Shown here one piece after another: positions 26,858 to 35,478 of a DNA stretch of 64,000 bases; position 1 is the stretch's first letter; each line of letters opens with the position of its first letter. The stretch spans positions 1 to 64,000 of the forward strand of contig NZ_VOHC01000033.1 of the NCBI RefSeq assembly GCF_007859275.1, written 5' to 3'. Under the pieces are notes generated by a model. It had not been told where the DNA came from. It searched no databases and worked only from the letters and a program-made list of their open reading frames with translations. Origin of the DNA: Planomicrobium sp. CPCC 101079 (lineage in GTDB: Bacteria; Bacillota; Bacilli; Bacillales_A; Planococcaceae). The position numbers and the translations under genes are program-made.

Positions 26858-28099
26858 ATGGCAGACGGATGGAGCGTTGAGGAAGTGAAAGCGGCATATC
26901 AAGCGTTATTGGAAAATCACTCGGTGAAGAAGGCACTTGATTTTATTGAGGCAGATCATGGCAACACGGTTGCGGAACAAATAGCGATTACGGAAATTCC
27001 AGCTCCTCCATTTAAAGAACAGCAAAGAGCAGAAGATGTTCAACGGCGCTTGCAGAAACTTGGCCTTGAAAACGTGGAGATGGATTCAGAAGGAAATGTT
27101 TATGGTATAAGGCGCGGCAGTGGGCAAGGGCCGAAGATTTTCATTTCTGCTCATTTGGATACGGTTTTTCCAGAAGGGACCGATACGAAAGTGAGGGAAG
27201 AAAACGGGATATTGCATGCACCGGGAATTGGGGACGACACAAGGGGGCTTGCAGAGCTGTTGGCAGTGGTCCGTGCGTTGAACGAAGCGGAAATTGAAAC
27301 GGTCGGAGATCTTGTTTTCGGTGGCACTGTCGGAGAAGAAGGGGCTGGCGACTTGCGCGGAGTCAAGGCGTTTTTTACGGAACACCAGGACATTGATGGC
27401 TTTTTATCGTTGGACGGCCCCGGTTTCAATCACATTACATATTTAGGGACGGGAAGTTTTCGCTATACAATTACGTATAAGGGACCCGGTGGACACAGTT
27501 TTGGCGATTTCGGAACGCCGAGCGCGACGCACGCGATTGGGCGGGCGATTGCAGCCATAGCTGATCTTGAAACATCAAAAGAGCCGAAAACGACGTTTTC
27601 TGTCGGAGAAGTGAAGGGCGGAACGTCTGTAAATGCTATTGCCCAAGAAGCCAGCATGGCTGTTGATCTTCGTTCGAATGATGCGGGGGCGCTGGCGGAA
27701 CTGGACGAGCGGTTTTTAACGATTGTCAAAAAAGCGGCAGAAGCGGAAAATGCCAAGTGGAACGATAGCCGGATAACGGTGGATATCAAGCGCTTCGGCA
27801 ACCGGCCGCCTGCCAGCCAAAGCGCTGATGCGCCGATTGTCAAAGTGGCTGCCGCCGCTGTAGAAGCGATTGGCGGAACTCCAGAACTATGTACACCGAG
27901 CAGCACGGATGCCAATTATCCGATGAGCTTGGGAATTCCGGCTATCACCATCGGTCTTGGCGGAATTTTTGGCGGCGCTCATACACTCGAAGAATGGCAC
28001 AATCCCGGGGAGGGGCATTTAGGCGTTCAAAAGAGTTTGATGACGGTACTTGGTTTGGCGGGCGTGAAAAATACCAGTCCTGCCTTGTTGAAAAAATAA
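26858..28099 (+). CDS. M20 family metallopeptidase (PepT/ArgE-like)
   Basis: 413 aa co-catalytic metal peptidase. Metal and catalytic motifs: SAHLDTVFPEG (His and Asp), the bridging Asp in GIGDDTRG, the catalytic pair in GTVGEEGAGDLRG, and the SLDGPGF segment. The dimerisation domain has GPGGHSFGDFGTPSATHA; the last ligand is likely in GGAHTLEEWHNP. It is a tripeptidase/deacylase-type enzyme of unknown substrate, distinct from the M20D protein at 175-1353. AAAGGAGG precedes the ATG. It is single, between the yvlB-like gene and a convergent DUF1801 gene. Confidence 0.88.
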   Translation: MADGWSVEEVKAAYQALLENHSVKKALDFIEADHGNTVAEQIAITEIPAPPFKEQQRAEDVQRRLQKLGLENVEMDSEGNVYGIRRGSGQGPKIFISAHLDTVFPEGTDTKVREENGILHAPGIGDDTRGLAELLAVVRALNEAEIETVGDLVFGGTVGEEGAGDLRGVKAFFTEHQDIDGFLSLDGPGFNHITYLGTGSFRYTITYKGPGGHSFGDFGTPSATHAIGRAIAAIADLETSKEPKTTFSVGEVKGGTSVNAIAQEASMAVDLRSNDAGALAELDERFLTIVKKAAEAENAKWNDSRITVDIKRFGNRPPASQSADAPIVKVAAAAVEAIGGTPELCTPSSTDANYPMSLGIPAITIGLGGIFGGAHTLEEWHNPGEGHLGVQKSLMTVLGLAGVKNTSPALLKK

Positions 28100-28111
28100 C
28101 AAGCAAAATGA

Positions 28112-28148
28112 AGAAGCTCGGCCAACTGGTATCAGTCGGCCGAGCTTC
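28112..28148. terminator. Bidirectional hairpin between convergent genes
   Basis: GAAGCTCGGCC (28112-28122) pairs with GGCCGAGCTTC (28138-28148). The plus side is followed by TACTTTT; the stem reaches the stop codon of the convergent DUF1801 gene. Confidence 0.7.
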
Positions 28149-28570
28149 TACTTTTCTGGATATAAATCCTGCAAAAACGCAATTGATTGCTTGATCAATG
28201 CTTTTAATACATCTTGATCGACATCGTCCCACTTATTGATATAGACACATGCTTTTCCGCTGGTATGCTTGCCGAGTTTTGAGAGCAGTTTTTCGCGCTC
28301 CGTGTCGCCGGTCGCAAAATATAGGCTGATTTTCGATTTCCGCGGTGAAAAGCTGACAAGCGGGGCATTCCCGGAATGGCCGGATGCATACACATAATGA
28401 TACGAACCAAAGCCGATGATGCTCGGCCCCCACATTTTAGCCGGATAGCCGCTCGTTTCTTCAAAAAGCTGAAGCAGCTTAAAAGCGTCTTCCCGTTTTT
28501 TCGGCGAGTCTGTGTTTTCGATAAATTCAACTACATCTGCATCGGTTGCTTTGGTTTTCGGCTCGTACAT
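28148..28570 (-). CDS. DUF1801 family protein
   Basis: 140 aa. YdhG-like alpha/beta fold with the markers MWGPSIIGFGSYHY, SFSPRKSKISLYF and the KLGKHTSGKACVYINKWDDVD segment. Members of this family are cytoplasmic and of unknown biochemical function. GAGGGG lies 6 bases before the ATG. It is downstream of the TetM-like gene on the same strand (27-base gap), so the two may be co-transcribed. Confidence 0.85.
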   Translation of the reverse strand: MYEPKTKATDADVVEFIENTDSPKKREDAFKLLQLFEETSGYPAKMWGPSIIGFGSYHYVYASGHSGNAPLVSFSPRKSKISLYFATGDTEREKLLSKLGKHTSGKACVYINKWDDVDQDVLKALIKQSIAFLQDLYPEK

Positions 28571-28597
28571 GCTTAACCCCTCATTTCTCGGTATGTG

Positions 28598-30550
28598 TTA
28601 TAAACAATGCATGGCGTTTTCGGCTTCATCCCAAGGCACTTTATAACCATGGCCTTTCGCACAAAAAATGGAAGTGGAAGTGTATTCGGGATCCGCATCT
28701 TTGTTATAAGCAATTTTTTTGATGACTTCCGCTTCGTTGTGGCAGTGGTCATAACCGGCTAAAAGCAAGCGCAGCATGCCTTTGCCATGGGTGAAAGAAG
28801 CGAATTCGGTGCTGTAGTTCATGAACGTGGCGACTGGAACAGTGCCTTCAATAATCGCTTTTCCGCCGTTCATTTCCGGTGCTTCAAACCGGCCGGAAGC
28901 TTGCTGGATATCAGATAGCACACGGCCCATCTGTTCAATATCCACTTTTATTTTAAAGCGGTAAATCGGTTCAAGCAGCCGGTTTTCGGCTTTTTCAAGG
29001 CCTTGGCGGAGCGCCCGGTAAGCGGCTTCCCTGAAATCGCCGCCTGACGTATGCTCGTTATGGCCTCTGCCAGTCAACAGGGTGATCTTAACATCGGTCA
29101 GCGGTGAGCCAGTGAGGAGGCCATGATGGTCGCGTTCTGCCAAATGGTGAAGCACCAAATTCTGGTTGCCGACCGACAAAGCATCCGGGTGGCACCTGTT
29201 AGCCAACAAGACACCGCTGCCGCGTTCGGCCGGCTCGATTTTCAAATGCACTTCGGCATAGTGGCGGAGCGGTTCAAAATGGCCATAGCCGGTCACAGGC
29301 GTTTCAATCGTTTCTTTGTATAAAATTTCCGGTTCGCTGAACGACACGGAAAAGCCGAAGCGGTCGTGCACAACCTGCTGCAGCACTTCAAGCTGGATGA
29401 TGCCCATGACGTGGATATGGACTTCCTGGAAATGTTCGTCCCACACAACAGCAAGCGTCGGGTCTTCGGCATTCAGGCGTTTGAAATATTTCAATACTTC
29501 TTTCGGATGCATAGTGGGGTCGAACAGTACTTTTGATTTTAACGCGGGAATCGATTCTTGGCTGCTGGTTCCTGGATGAATGCCAGCACCGTCTCCAATC
29601 GCAGCTTCCGACAAACCGACGACGGCAAAAAGTTCGCCGGCATTTACTTGGTCGACTGTCTGGAATTTGCTGCCGCTGTAACGGCGGATTTGCGTCACTT
29701 TCTCCGTTTTTCGGTTTTCGGCTGCGCCGTAGCCCGCTTCCTCGCGAACGCGCAGTGAACCGCTGTGTGCTTTGAGGAACGTTATCCGGCTGCCGTTTTC
29801 TTCGTGGCGTATTTTATAGACTTGGGCTGCAAAAGGTTCATCTGCCTTATAATCCGTTAAAGTTAAAAGGTCGAGTTTTTCAAAAAAGCCACTGACGCCG
29901 ATGTCTTGTAAAGCAGAGCCGGATGAGCACACAAACACTTCGTTTGACCGGATCATCTTTTGCAGCGCCTGCAGCCAGAGGGCTTCGTCATACCCCGAGC
30001 TCATATAAAGCTCAAGCAATTGTTCGTCCCGTTCGGCAACGAATTCAGCCAGTTCCTCATCCATTGCACCATGATGGAATGAATGGGTGATGTCGATAGC
30101 ATTATCTGTCAGCTGGGTTCTTATCTCACCAAGCACCCGTTCCTCGTCCGCGCCTTCCCGGTCGATCTTGTTGATAAAGAAAAAAGTGGGTACTTGATGT
30201 TTCCGAAGCAGCTGCCATACGGTTTCCGTGTGGCTTTCGATTCCTTCGACTGCGCTGATGATGACGATGGCATAATCCATCACTTGGACCGCCCGTTCCA
30301 TTTCAGGGGAAAAGTCGACATGCCCTGGCGTATCAATCAAAAAATAAGTGGAATCGTTATAAGAAACGACGGCTTGATCGGCGAAAATGGTGATGCCTCT
30401 GTTTTTCTCAATCACGTGGCTATCGAGAAAAGCATCTTGATGGTCGACCCGGCCGCGTTGCCGGATGCTTTTCGTATGGTACAGCAGTTGTTCTGAGAAT
30501 GTTGTCTTGCCGGCGTCGACATGGGCAAGAATCCCGATTGTCTTGTTCAT
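28598..30550 (-). CDS. TetM-related translational GTPase (ribosomal protection family)
   Basis: 650 aa, EF-G paralog of the TetM/TetO/TetB(P) clade. G-domain motifs: GILAHVDAGKTTFSEQLL (P-loop), DTPGHVDFSPEM (G3), FINKIDREG (G4) and ISAVEG. Domains II-V follow. In TetM the domain-IV loop with PVST contacts the drug site; at the matching place this protein has GHNEHTSGGDF, so the key Pro-Val-Ser is absent and tetracycline resistance is not supported. The C-terminus ends FCAKGHGYKVPWDEAENA, as in TetB(P)-like relatives. A chromosomal, core-looking gene flanked by housekeeping genes. A ribosome-rescue or stress function is inference. Confidence 0.85.
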   Translation of the reverse strand: MNKTIGILAHVDAGKTTFSEQLLYHTKSIRQRGRVDHQDAFLDSHVIEKNRGITIFADQAVVSYNDSTYFLIDTPGHVDFSPEMERAVQVMDYAIVIISAVEGIESHTETVWQLLRKHQVPTFFFINKIDREGADEERVLGEIRTQLTDNAIDITHSFHHGAMDEELAEFVAERDEQLLELYMSSGYDEALWLQALQKMIRSNEVFVCSSGSALQDIGVSGFFEKLDLLTLTDYKADEPFAAQVYKIRHEENGSRITFLKAHSGSLRVREEAGYGAAENRKTEKVTQIRRYSGSKFQTVDQVNAGELFAVVGLSEAAIGDGAGIHPGTSSQESIPALKSKVLFDPTMHPKEVLKYFKRLNAEDPTLAVVWDEHFQEVHIHVMGIIQLEVLQQVVHDRFGFSVSFSEPEILYKETIETPVTGYGHFEPLRHYAEVHLKIEPAERGSGVLLANRCHPDALSVGNQNLVLHHLAERDHHGLLTGSPLTDVKITLLTGRGHNEHTSGGDFREAAYRALRQGLEKAENRLLEPIYRFKIKVDIEQMGRVLSDIQQASGRFEAPEMNGGKAIIEGTVPVATFMNYSTEFASFTHGKGMLRLLLAGYDHCHNEAEVIKKIAYNKDADPEYTSTSIFCAKGHGYKVPWDEAENAMHCL

Positions 30551-30619
30551 AAGTCACCTCGTCGTGTAGCTTCTTCTGCCTTTAGTGTAGCAGAAATATG
30601 GCCGGAAGATTACATGAAA

Positions 30620-30648
30620 AAACCGCGGAAGCAAGGCTTCCGCGGTTT
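30620..30648 (-). terminator. Terminator of the amidase gene
   Basis: AAACCGCGGAAGC (30620-30632) pairs with GCTTCCGCGGTTT (30636-30648); on the minus strand it is followed by T-run (the A-run at 30617-30622). Confidence 0.85.
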
Positions 30649-30706
30649 CAGACTGTAGACAAAGTCTATGATTAAAGTATAGAGTACATAAAACCAACCG
30701 GGCCGG

Positions 30707-30730
30707 CCACTCCGCTTTCCGTGGGCTTGG
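30707..30730. repeat. Intergenic GC-rich repeat core
   Basis: CCACTCCGCTTTCCGTGGG followed by CTTGG shares the CTCCGCTTTCC-GTGGG/GCGGG core with 57550-57570 and with the reverse complement of 18901-18918. It lies between the amidase gene end and its terminator; no gene is present here. Confidence 0.55.
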
Positions 30731-30770
30731 CTTCAGCCTCCTCGACACTAACGTGTCTGCGCGGTTTTCT

Positions 30771-31316
30771 TCAATTCCGGCTAAAGCAATCGATGCCGAA
30801 AGCGATGGCTCTGGCGCACCGCTTTTGATAAGCATCAGATTTCAATAAGGCCAATTCTTCTTGATTGGTCATAAAACCGCACTCGATCAAAACGGCAGGC
30901 ATCCGGGTATCTCTAAGAACAGCGAAATCAGCCTGTTTTTGCCCGCGATTTTTTCGGCCTGTCGAAAGCACCAACGCTTGATGGATAAAAGAGCTCAATT
31001 TTTTTGCGCCTATAGACGCGGCCGAATAAGTGAAAGTCTCAATACCGTTTACAGTATTGAATCCAGTACCGAAAGCATTGGCGTGAATGGATATGAATAG
31101 GTCCACTTTCAAGCGGTTGGCAAGTGCAGTTCTTTCATCAAGCGGCACATCCTGGTTTGGCTGATGGCTGAAAATGACGGTATGGCCAAGAGCTTTCAGC
31201 TGTTTTTTCACTTCATTGGCTACGGGTGAATTAAATTGGAATTCCCTTAGCCGGCCATCAGGTGAACGTTTGCCTTTTGTTTCCGGACCATGTCCAGCGT
31301 CGATCATTATTTTCAT
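30771..31316 (-). CDS. N-acetylmuramoyl-L-alanine amidase (Amidase_3), leaderless
   Basis: 181 aa, a bare zinc amidase domain. Zinc ligands and catalytic residue in order: His of DAGHG (residues 6-10), Glu of REFQFN, His of SIHANA and the catalytic Glu of LIECGFMTN. There is no signal peptide and no cell-wall binding domain, so it cannot be exported by the general route as encoded. Phage endolysins and sporulation amidases of the CwlC type look like this. GGGGG precedes the ATG. It is upstream of the TetM-like gene on the same strand but separated by a terminator. Confidence 0.9.
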   Translation of the reverse strand: MKIMIDAGHGPETKGKRSPDGRLREFQFNSPVANEVKKQLKALGHTVIFSHQPNQDVPLDERTALANRLKVDLFISIHANAFGTGFNTVNGIETFTYSAASIGAKKLSSFIHQALVLSTGRKNRGQKQADFAVLRDTRMPAVLIECGFMTNQEELALLKSDAYQKRCARAIAFGIDCFSRN

Positions 31317-31420
31317 TGAGAATAGCCCCCTTTTTCGCTATATAGACCAGAGCTTTCCAAAAGGCGACACGAAAATCTTTAAATTAGAATTTTCCGTGTT
31401 AAAATAGGAGCAAACCGTTT

Positions 31421-31459
31421 AGGATTTGGATGGATTTATCAAAAGTCCAAAATCCTTTT
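31421..31459 (+). terminator. Leader hairpin before hprK, attenuator-like
   Basis: AGGATTTGGA (31421-31430) pairs with TCCAAAATCCT (31446-31456) with one bulge, followed by four T. The hprK start is 23 bases further on. It could be a weak leader terminator. Confidence 0.35.
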
Positions 31460-31481
31460 CGCAGAAGGAATGAGGGGAACC

Positions 31482-32408
31482 ATGGGACAAGTAACAGCAA
31501 AACAAGTGATGGAAACTTTTGATTTGAAATTGATCAGTGGAGAAGAAGGCATCGGTCGCCATATTCCGATCAGTGATATTTCACGGCCTGGATTGGAGAT
31601 GGCCGGTTATTTTACACATTACCCGGCAAATCGGGTGCAATTGCTCGGGAAAACCGAACTCTCCTTTTTTGAAATGCTTGAGCCGGATGAGCGGAAAGAC
31701 CGAATGATGAGATTGTGTACAAATGAAACGCCGGTCGTAATTGTGGCGCACGATATGGACGCGCCTCCGGAATTGATTGCGGCATCGAGCCAAAAGCATG
31801 TTCCGGTACTAGGGACGAAAATAGCAACGACGCGTTTCTCGAGTTCATTGACGAACTTTTTAGAGAGCCAATTGGCGCCGACAACAGCTGTCCATGGTGT
31901 GCTTGTGGATATTTACGGCATCGGTGTTCTGCTTACCGGGAAAAGCGGTGTCGGAAAAAGCGAAACAGCTCTTGAATTGGTGAAGAAAGGGCATCGGTTA
32001 GTCGCTGATGATTGCGTTGAAATTCATCAAGAAGGAGAAAATACGTTGGTCGGCCATTCGCCGAAATTGATCGAGCACTTGCTCGAAATCCGGGGAGTCG
32101 GCATCATCGATATCATGACGCTATTTGGCGCAAGCGCGGTTCGCACCTTCAAGCGGATTTCACTGGTCATTGATTTGGAACTATGGGATGCCGACAAAAC
32201 TTACGACCGTTTAGGTCTTGAAGAAGAGAAGATGAGAATCATCGATACGGATATCACAAAACTGACGATTCCTGTCCGTCCTGGCCGAAATTTATCGGTT
32301 ATCATTGAAGTGGCAGCGATGAATTACCGCTTGAAGCGCATGGGAGTGAATGCAGCAGAAGAGTTCTCGAAACGGCTCAACGAAGTCATCGCGCTTGATA
32401 CACACTAA
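31482..32408 (+). CDS. hprK: HPr kinase/phosphorylase
   Basis: Bifunctional enzyme that phosphorylates and dephosphorylates the regulatory Ser46 of HPr and Crh in response to fructose bisphosphate, ATP and phosphate, setting carbon catabolite repression. 308 aa. P-loop [14 protein letters not shown] near residue 154, signature [15 protein letters not shown], and [16 protein letters not shown] toward the end. The upstream ATG at 31470 has no good site; GAGGGG lies 4 bases before ATG 31482, and [11 protein letters not shown] aligns with the normal N-terminus. Crh, one substrate, is encoded at 48398-48655. First gene of hprK-lgt-yvoD-ppaX-yvoF. Confidence 0.97.
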   Translation: MGQVTAKQVMETFDLKLISGEEGIGRHIPISDISRPGLEMAGYFTHYPANRVQLLGKTELSFFEMLEPDERKDRMMRLCTNETPVVIVAHDMDAPPELIAASSQKHVPVLGTKIATTRFSSSLTNFLESQLAPTTAVHGVLVDIYGIGVLLTGKSGVGKSETALELVKKGHRLVADDCVEIHQEGENTLVGHSPKLIEHLLEIRGVGIIDIMTLFGASAVRTFKRISLVIDLELWDADKTYDRLGLEEEKMRIIDTDITKLTIPVRPGRNLSVIIEVAAMNYRLKRMGVNAAEEFSKRLNEVIALDTH

Positions 32409-32429
32409 TGGAATGGGTAGGTGCAGTAC

Positions 32430-33239
32430 ATGTATTCGATTTTAGGTTCAATTGACCCGATCGCATTTTCACTCGGTCCGATTGATGTCCGCTGGTACGG
32501 TGTTATTATCGCAGCGGGCATTCTTCTTGCTTTTTTAGTCGGGCAGCGTGAAATGGTGAAGCGGGGGCTTCATCCGGAATTTTTGACGGATCTCTTAATA
32601 TGGGCAGTTCCGTTGTCGATTATCGGAGCGCGCATTTATTATGTTATTTTCCAGTGGAGCCATTACAAAGAAAACCCTGGTGAAATTATTCAAATATGGA
32701 ATGGCGGAATTGCGATTCATGGGGCATTGATCGCCGCAGTAATCGTTGCTTATATTTTTACAAAAAGAAGAAATACTTCCTTCTTGAAAGTAGCGGATAT
32801 TTTAGCGCCGAGTATTTTGATTGGCCAGGCAGTTGGCCGGTGGGGGAATTTTATCAATCAGGAAGCGCACGGGGGTGAAGTGTCGCGGGCATTTTTGGAA
32901 AATCTCCTTATTCCCGATTGGATCATCAATCAAATGTACATAAATGGTGCGTATTACCATCCGACTTTTTTATATGAGTCGATGTGGAGTTTAGCAGGAA
33001 TCATCATTTTGCTTCTTTTGCGGCGGGTCAATTTGGTTCGCGGCGAACTGTTTTTCTTTTATATGATCTGGTATTCCGTTGGCCGCTTTTTTATCGAAGG
33101 CATGCGGACAGACAGTTTAGTGGCTAACGGGCTGCGTGCAGCCCAAATCGTTTCGGTGATTGCCATCGTCTTGGCTATCGGATTGATCATCTACCGGCGG
33201 GCAACTCTCAAAAACCCGCCTCACTATAAAGACAATTAG
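32430..33239 (+). CDS. lgt: Prolipoprotein diacylglyceryl transferase
   Basis: Seven-helix membrane enzyme that transfers diacylglyceryl to the lipobox cysteine of prolipoproteins. 269 aa, identical in length to B. subtilis Lgt. The signature GRWGNFINQEAHGG is present, with the YGVIIAAGILLAF helix and the RPTFLYES-like segment (here HPTFLYESMWSL). AGGTG is 6 bases before ATG 32430. In this window the YtkA-like lipoprotein (Cys17) is an expected client. Confidence 0.97.
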   Translation: MYSILGSIDPIAFSLGPIDVRWYGVIIAAGILLAFLVGQREMVKRGLHPEFLTDLLIWAVPLSIIGARIYYVIFQWSHYKENPGEIIQIWNGGIAIHGALIAAVIVAYIFTKRRNTSFLKVADILAPSILIGQAVGRWGNFINQEAHGGEVSRAFLENLLIPDWIINQMYINGAYYHPTFLYESMWSLAGIIILLLLRRVNLVRGELFFFYMIWYSVGRFFIEGMRTDSLVANGLRAAQIVSVIAIVLAIGLIIYRRATLKNPPHYKDN

Positions 33240-33253
33240 AAAGAAGAGATGGA

Positions 33254-34189
33254 ATGTCAACTTTGAAAAACGGCTTGAAAGCAGGGCTTTTAACAACTTG
33301 GACATTAGGGAAAGTCATCTTCCCGATCACATTGATCGTGACGATGCTTCAATTTACACCGGTATTGCCGTTCATCATTGATCTGGTTGCCCCGCTGATG
33401 GGACTCTTCGGACTCAGTGGAGACGCGGCGATTCCCTTGGTGCTCGGGAATGCGTTGAACTTGTACGCCGGAATCGCAGGGATTTTGTCATTGGAATTAA
33501 CGGTCAAAGAAGTTTTCATCTTGGCTGTGATGCTGTCGTTTTCGCATAATATATTCATCGAAACGAGCGTGGCGTTGAAAGTGGGCGTCAAGCTTTGGGT
33601 CGTATTGGTTGTACGCTTTGGGCTGGCTGCACTTTCCGGCATTGTCATCAATTTGCTCTGGAAAGGCGGCGGGGAAATAGCACAATACGGTTTTGTGCCA
33701 AAAGCCGCTGCGGTTCCTGAAAGCTGGCTCGAAATTTTCTTGTTCGGCCTTGAAAAAGCGGCGTTTGGCATCTTGCAGCTGGCAATGATTGTTATTCCAT
33801 TGATGATCGCGATTCAGATATTGAAAGACAAAAAATACTTGCAGCGGTTTTCAGATTTGCTTGGTCCGCTGACCCGTTTGCTCGGCATCCAAAAAAATGC
33901 TTCGATGACTCTTGCTTCAGGTCTGATTTTCGGTCTGGCAATGGGAGCAGGCGTTATGATTCAAGCGGTCAAAGAAGATGGCGTCAGCAAAAAAGACGCG
34001 ACTCTGGCCTTTATTTTTCTCGTTTCCTGCCATGCGATTGTAGAAGATACGCTGATTTTCATTCCGCTGGGGATACCGGTATGGCCGCTCTTGATCATCC
34101 GGGTTATCACGGCTCTCGGCTTGACGATCTTCGTTTCCTATTATTGGCGGCGGACGGAACAAAATCGGAAGGAAGTGCTCTCAACATGA
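33254..34189 (+). CDS. yvoD: Nucleoside-recognition domain membrane protein (YvoD-like)
   Basis: 311 aa, about eight membrane helices in two Gate/nucleoside-recognition halves (helices near residues 17-45, 55-75, 83-100, 108-130, 158-185, 218-240, 255-275, 285-300). The family name is historical; transported substrate unknown. In B. subtilis yvoD occupies the same place between lgt and ppaX. Its stop overlaps the ppaX start by ATGA. Confidence 0.88.
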   Translation: MSTLKNGLKAGLLTTWTLGKVIFPITLIVTMLQFTPVLPFIIDLVAPLMGLFGLSGDAAIPLVLGNALNLYAGIAGILSLELTVKEVFILAVMLSFSHNIFIETSVALKVGVKLWVVLVVRFGLAALSGIVINLLWKGGGEIAQYGFVPKAAAVPESWLEIFLFGLEKAAFGILQLAMIVIPLMIAIQILKDKKYLQRFSDLLGPLTRLLGIQKNASMTLASGLIFGLAMGAGVMIQAVKEDGVSKKDATLAFIFLVSCHAIVEDTLIFIPLGIPVWPLLIIRVITALGLTIFVSYYWRRTEQNRKEVLST

Positions 34190-34839
34190 ACAAACCCATC
34201 ACTACACTGTTGTTCGATTTTGATGGAACATTGCTTGATACGAACGAACTGATCATCCAGACATTCCTCTCGGTCCTTGGCCGACGGTATCCTGGCCGCT
34301 TCATCCGGGAAGATGCTTTGCATTTTATTGGGCCATCGCTCAAGCAAACATTTGAAGCGATTGACCCAGAACATGTGGAGGAACTGATTGAAGAATACCG
34401 TTCGCTCAATAAAACCTTGCATGACGAATTGGTATCGGAATATGATGGCGTGCCGGAAACGCTGCGCTTGCTGAAAAGCCGCGGTTTGAAGATGGCGATC
34501 GTTTCCACGAAACGAAGAGAGACCATCTTGCATGGCTTGAATTTGATGGGCATCCCGGACATTTTTGATGTGATTGTCGGACTTGATCAAGTGACCCATC
34601 CGAAACCGGATCCCGAACCTCTGATGCTTGCTTTGGAGCTGCTTGCCTCTACGCCGGAAGAAGCGCTGATGATCGGCGACAATTCGCACGATATCGATGG
34701 CGGAAAAAATGCAGGCGTCCGGACAGCCGGCGTGGCGTGGGCTGCAAAAGGTGAGGCGTTCCTTGCTTCGCTTGAACCGGATTTTATGCTTCAACACATC
34801 AGCGACCTGCTTGACTTGACGAAAGAAGCCGTGCAATGA
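34186..34839 (+). CDS. ppaX: Pyrophosphatase PpaX (HAD family)
   Basis: 217 aa (B. subtilis 216). Hydrolyses the pyrophosphate made when HprK phosphorolyses Ser-phosphorylated HPr, pulling that reaction forward. HAD motifs: FDFDGTLLDT (I), IVSTKRR (II), THPKPDPEP (III Lys) and MIGDNSHDIDGG (IV). ATG 34186 overlaps the yvoD stop; coupling with hprK in the same operon fits its role. Confidence 0.95.
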   Translation: MNKPITTLLFDFDGTLLDTNELIIQTFLSVLGRRYPGRFIREDALHFIGPSLKQTFEAIDPEHVEELIEEYRSLNKTLHDELVSEYDGVPETLRLLKSRGLKMAIVSTKRRETILHGLNLMGIPDIFDVIVGLDQVTHPKPDPEPLMLALELLASTPEEALMIGDNSHDIDGGKNAGVRTAGVAWAAKGEAFLASLEPDFMLQHISDLLDLTKEAVQ

Positions 34840-35348
34840 GAAAGACGGAACGCCATTACGTGACCGGCGCAAATTCGCTTTGGCACATCTACAAAACCGT
34901 TCCGTTCTGGAAAGTCATGAAAAACTTCATCGTCATTCAATTAGCACGCTATACACCGTTTTTGCCAATGAAAAATTGGCTCTACAAAACGTTTCTGCGA
35001 ATGAAAATCGGGAAACAGACTTCTTTTGCGCTGATGGTCATGCCGGATGTCATGTTTCCCGAAAAAATTACAGTCGGGCGAAATTCGGTGATTGGCTATA
35101 ATACCACCATTCTCGCACATGAATATTTAATAGAAGAATACCGCATTGGTGAAGTTATCATAGGGGACCGTGTCTTGATCGGTGCGAATACTACAATATT
35201 GCCGGGCGTTACGATCGGAGATGGCGCCATTGTATCGGCTGCCACACTTGTCCATAAAGATGTTCCAGCTGGTGCTTTTGTCGGCGGAAATCCGATGAAA
35301 GTGATCTATACAGCTCAACAAATGGCCGAACGCCAAAAAAAATCCTGA
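34836..35348 (+). CDS. yvoF: Hexapeptide-repeat acyltransferase (YvoF-like)
   Basis: 170 aa left-handed beta-helix acyltransferase, probably acetyl-CoA or other acyl-CoA dependent. Hexapeptide turns are clear from about residue 65 on (VGRNSVIGYNTTI, IGDRVLIGANTTILPGVTIGDGAIV). The acceptor is unknown; maltose/virginiamycin-type acetyltransferases are relatives. The start ATG overlaps the ppaX stop, and a terminator follows, closing the hprK operon. Confidence 0.88.
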   Translation: MRKTERHYVTGANSLWHIYKTVPFWKVMKNFIVIQLARYTPFLPMKNWLYKTFLRMKIGKQTSFALMVMPDVMFPEKITVGRNSVIGYNTTILAHEYLIEEYRIGEVIIGDRVLIGANTTILPGVTIGDGAIVSAATLVHKDVPAGAFVGGNPMKVIYTAQQMAERQKKS

Positions 35349-35375
35349 AAGCATCTGTGCTTTCGGGATTTTTTT
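35343..35375 (+). terminator. Terminator of the hprK-yvoF operon
   Basis: TCCTGAAAGCA (35343-35353) pairs with TGCTTTCGGGA (35358-35368), one G-T pair, then seven T. Confidence 0.9.
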
Positions 35376-35387
35376 AACTACAATTCC

Positions 35388-35417
35388 TTGACGCTTCTTG
35401 GAATTTTGCGATAAAAT
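35388..35417 (+). promoter_or_regulatory. Promoter of the his operon
   Basis: TTGACG (35388-35393), 18-bp spacer, TAAAAT (35412-35417), 62 bases before hisZ. No T-box and no leader peptide with a histidine run was seen, so the regulator is not apparent. Confidence 0.6.
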
Positions 35418-35478
35418 AATAAATACTTCAACACATTAGCAAACTAAAGTAAAATAACCAAAAATAGGAAGTGTTCAT

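Noticed and set aside
28598..30550. Tetracycline resistance gene
   Set aside because: Family membership only; the drug-site loop residues of TetM/TetO are not present and the context is chromosomal core.
30554..30835. Minus-strand 93-codon open frame
   Set aside because: It spans a terminator, a repeat core and the amidase C-terminus in another frame; composition is that of the repeat.
35376..35478. T-box or leader peptide for the his operon
   Set aside because: The leader is only about 60 nt after the promoter, with no T-box sequence and no histidine codon run.
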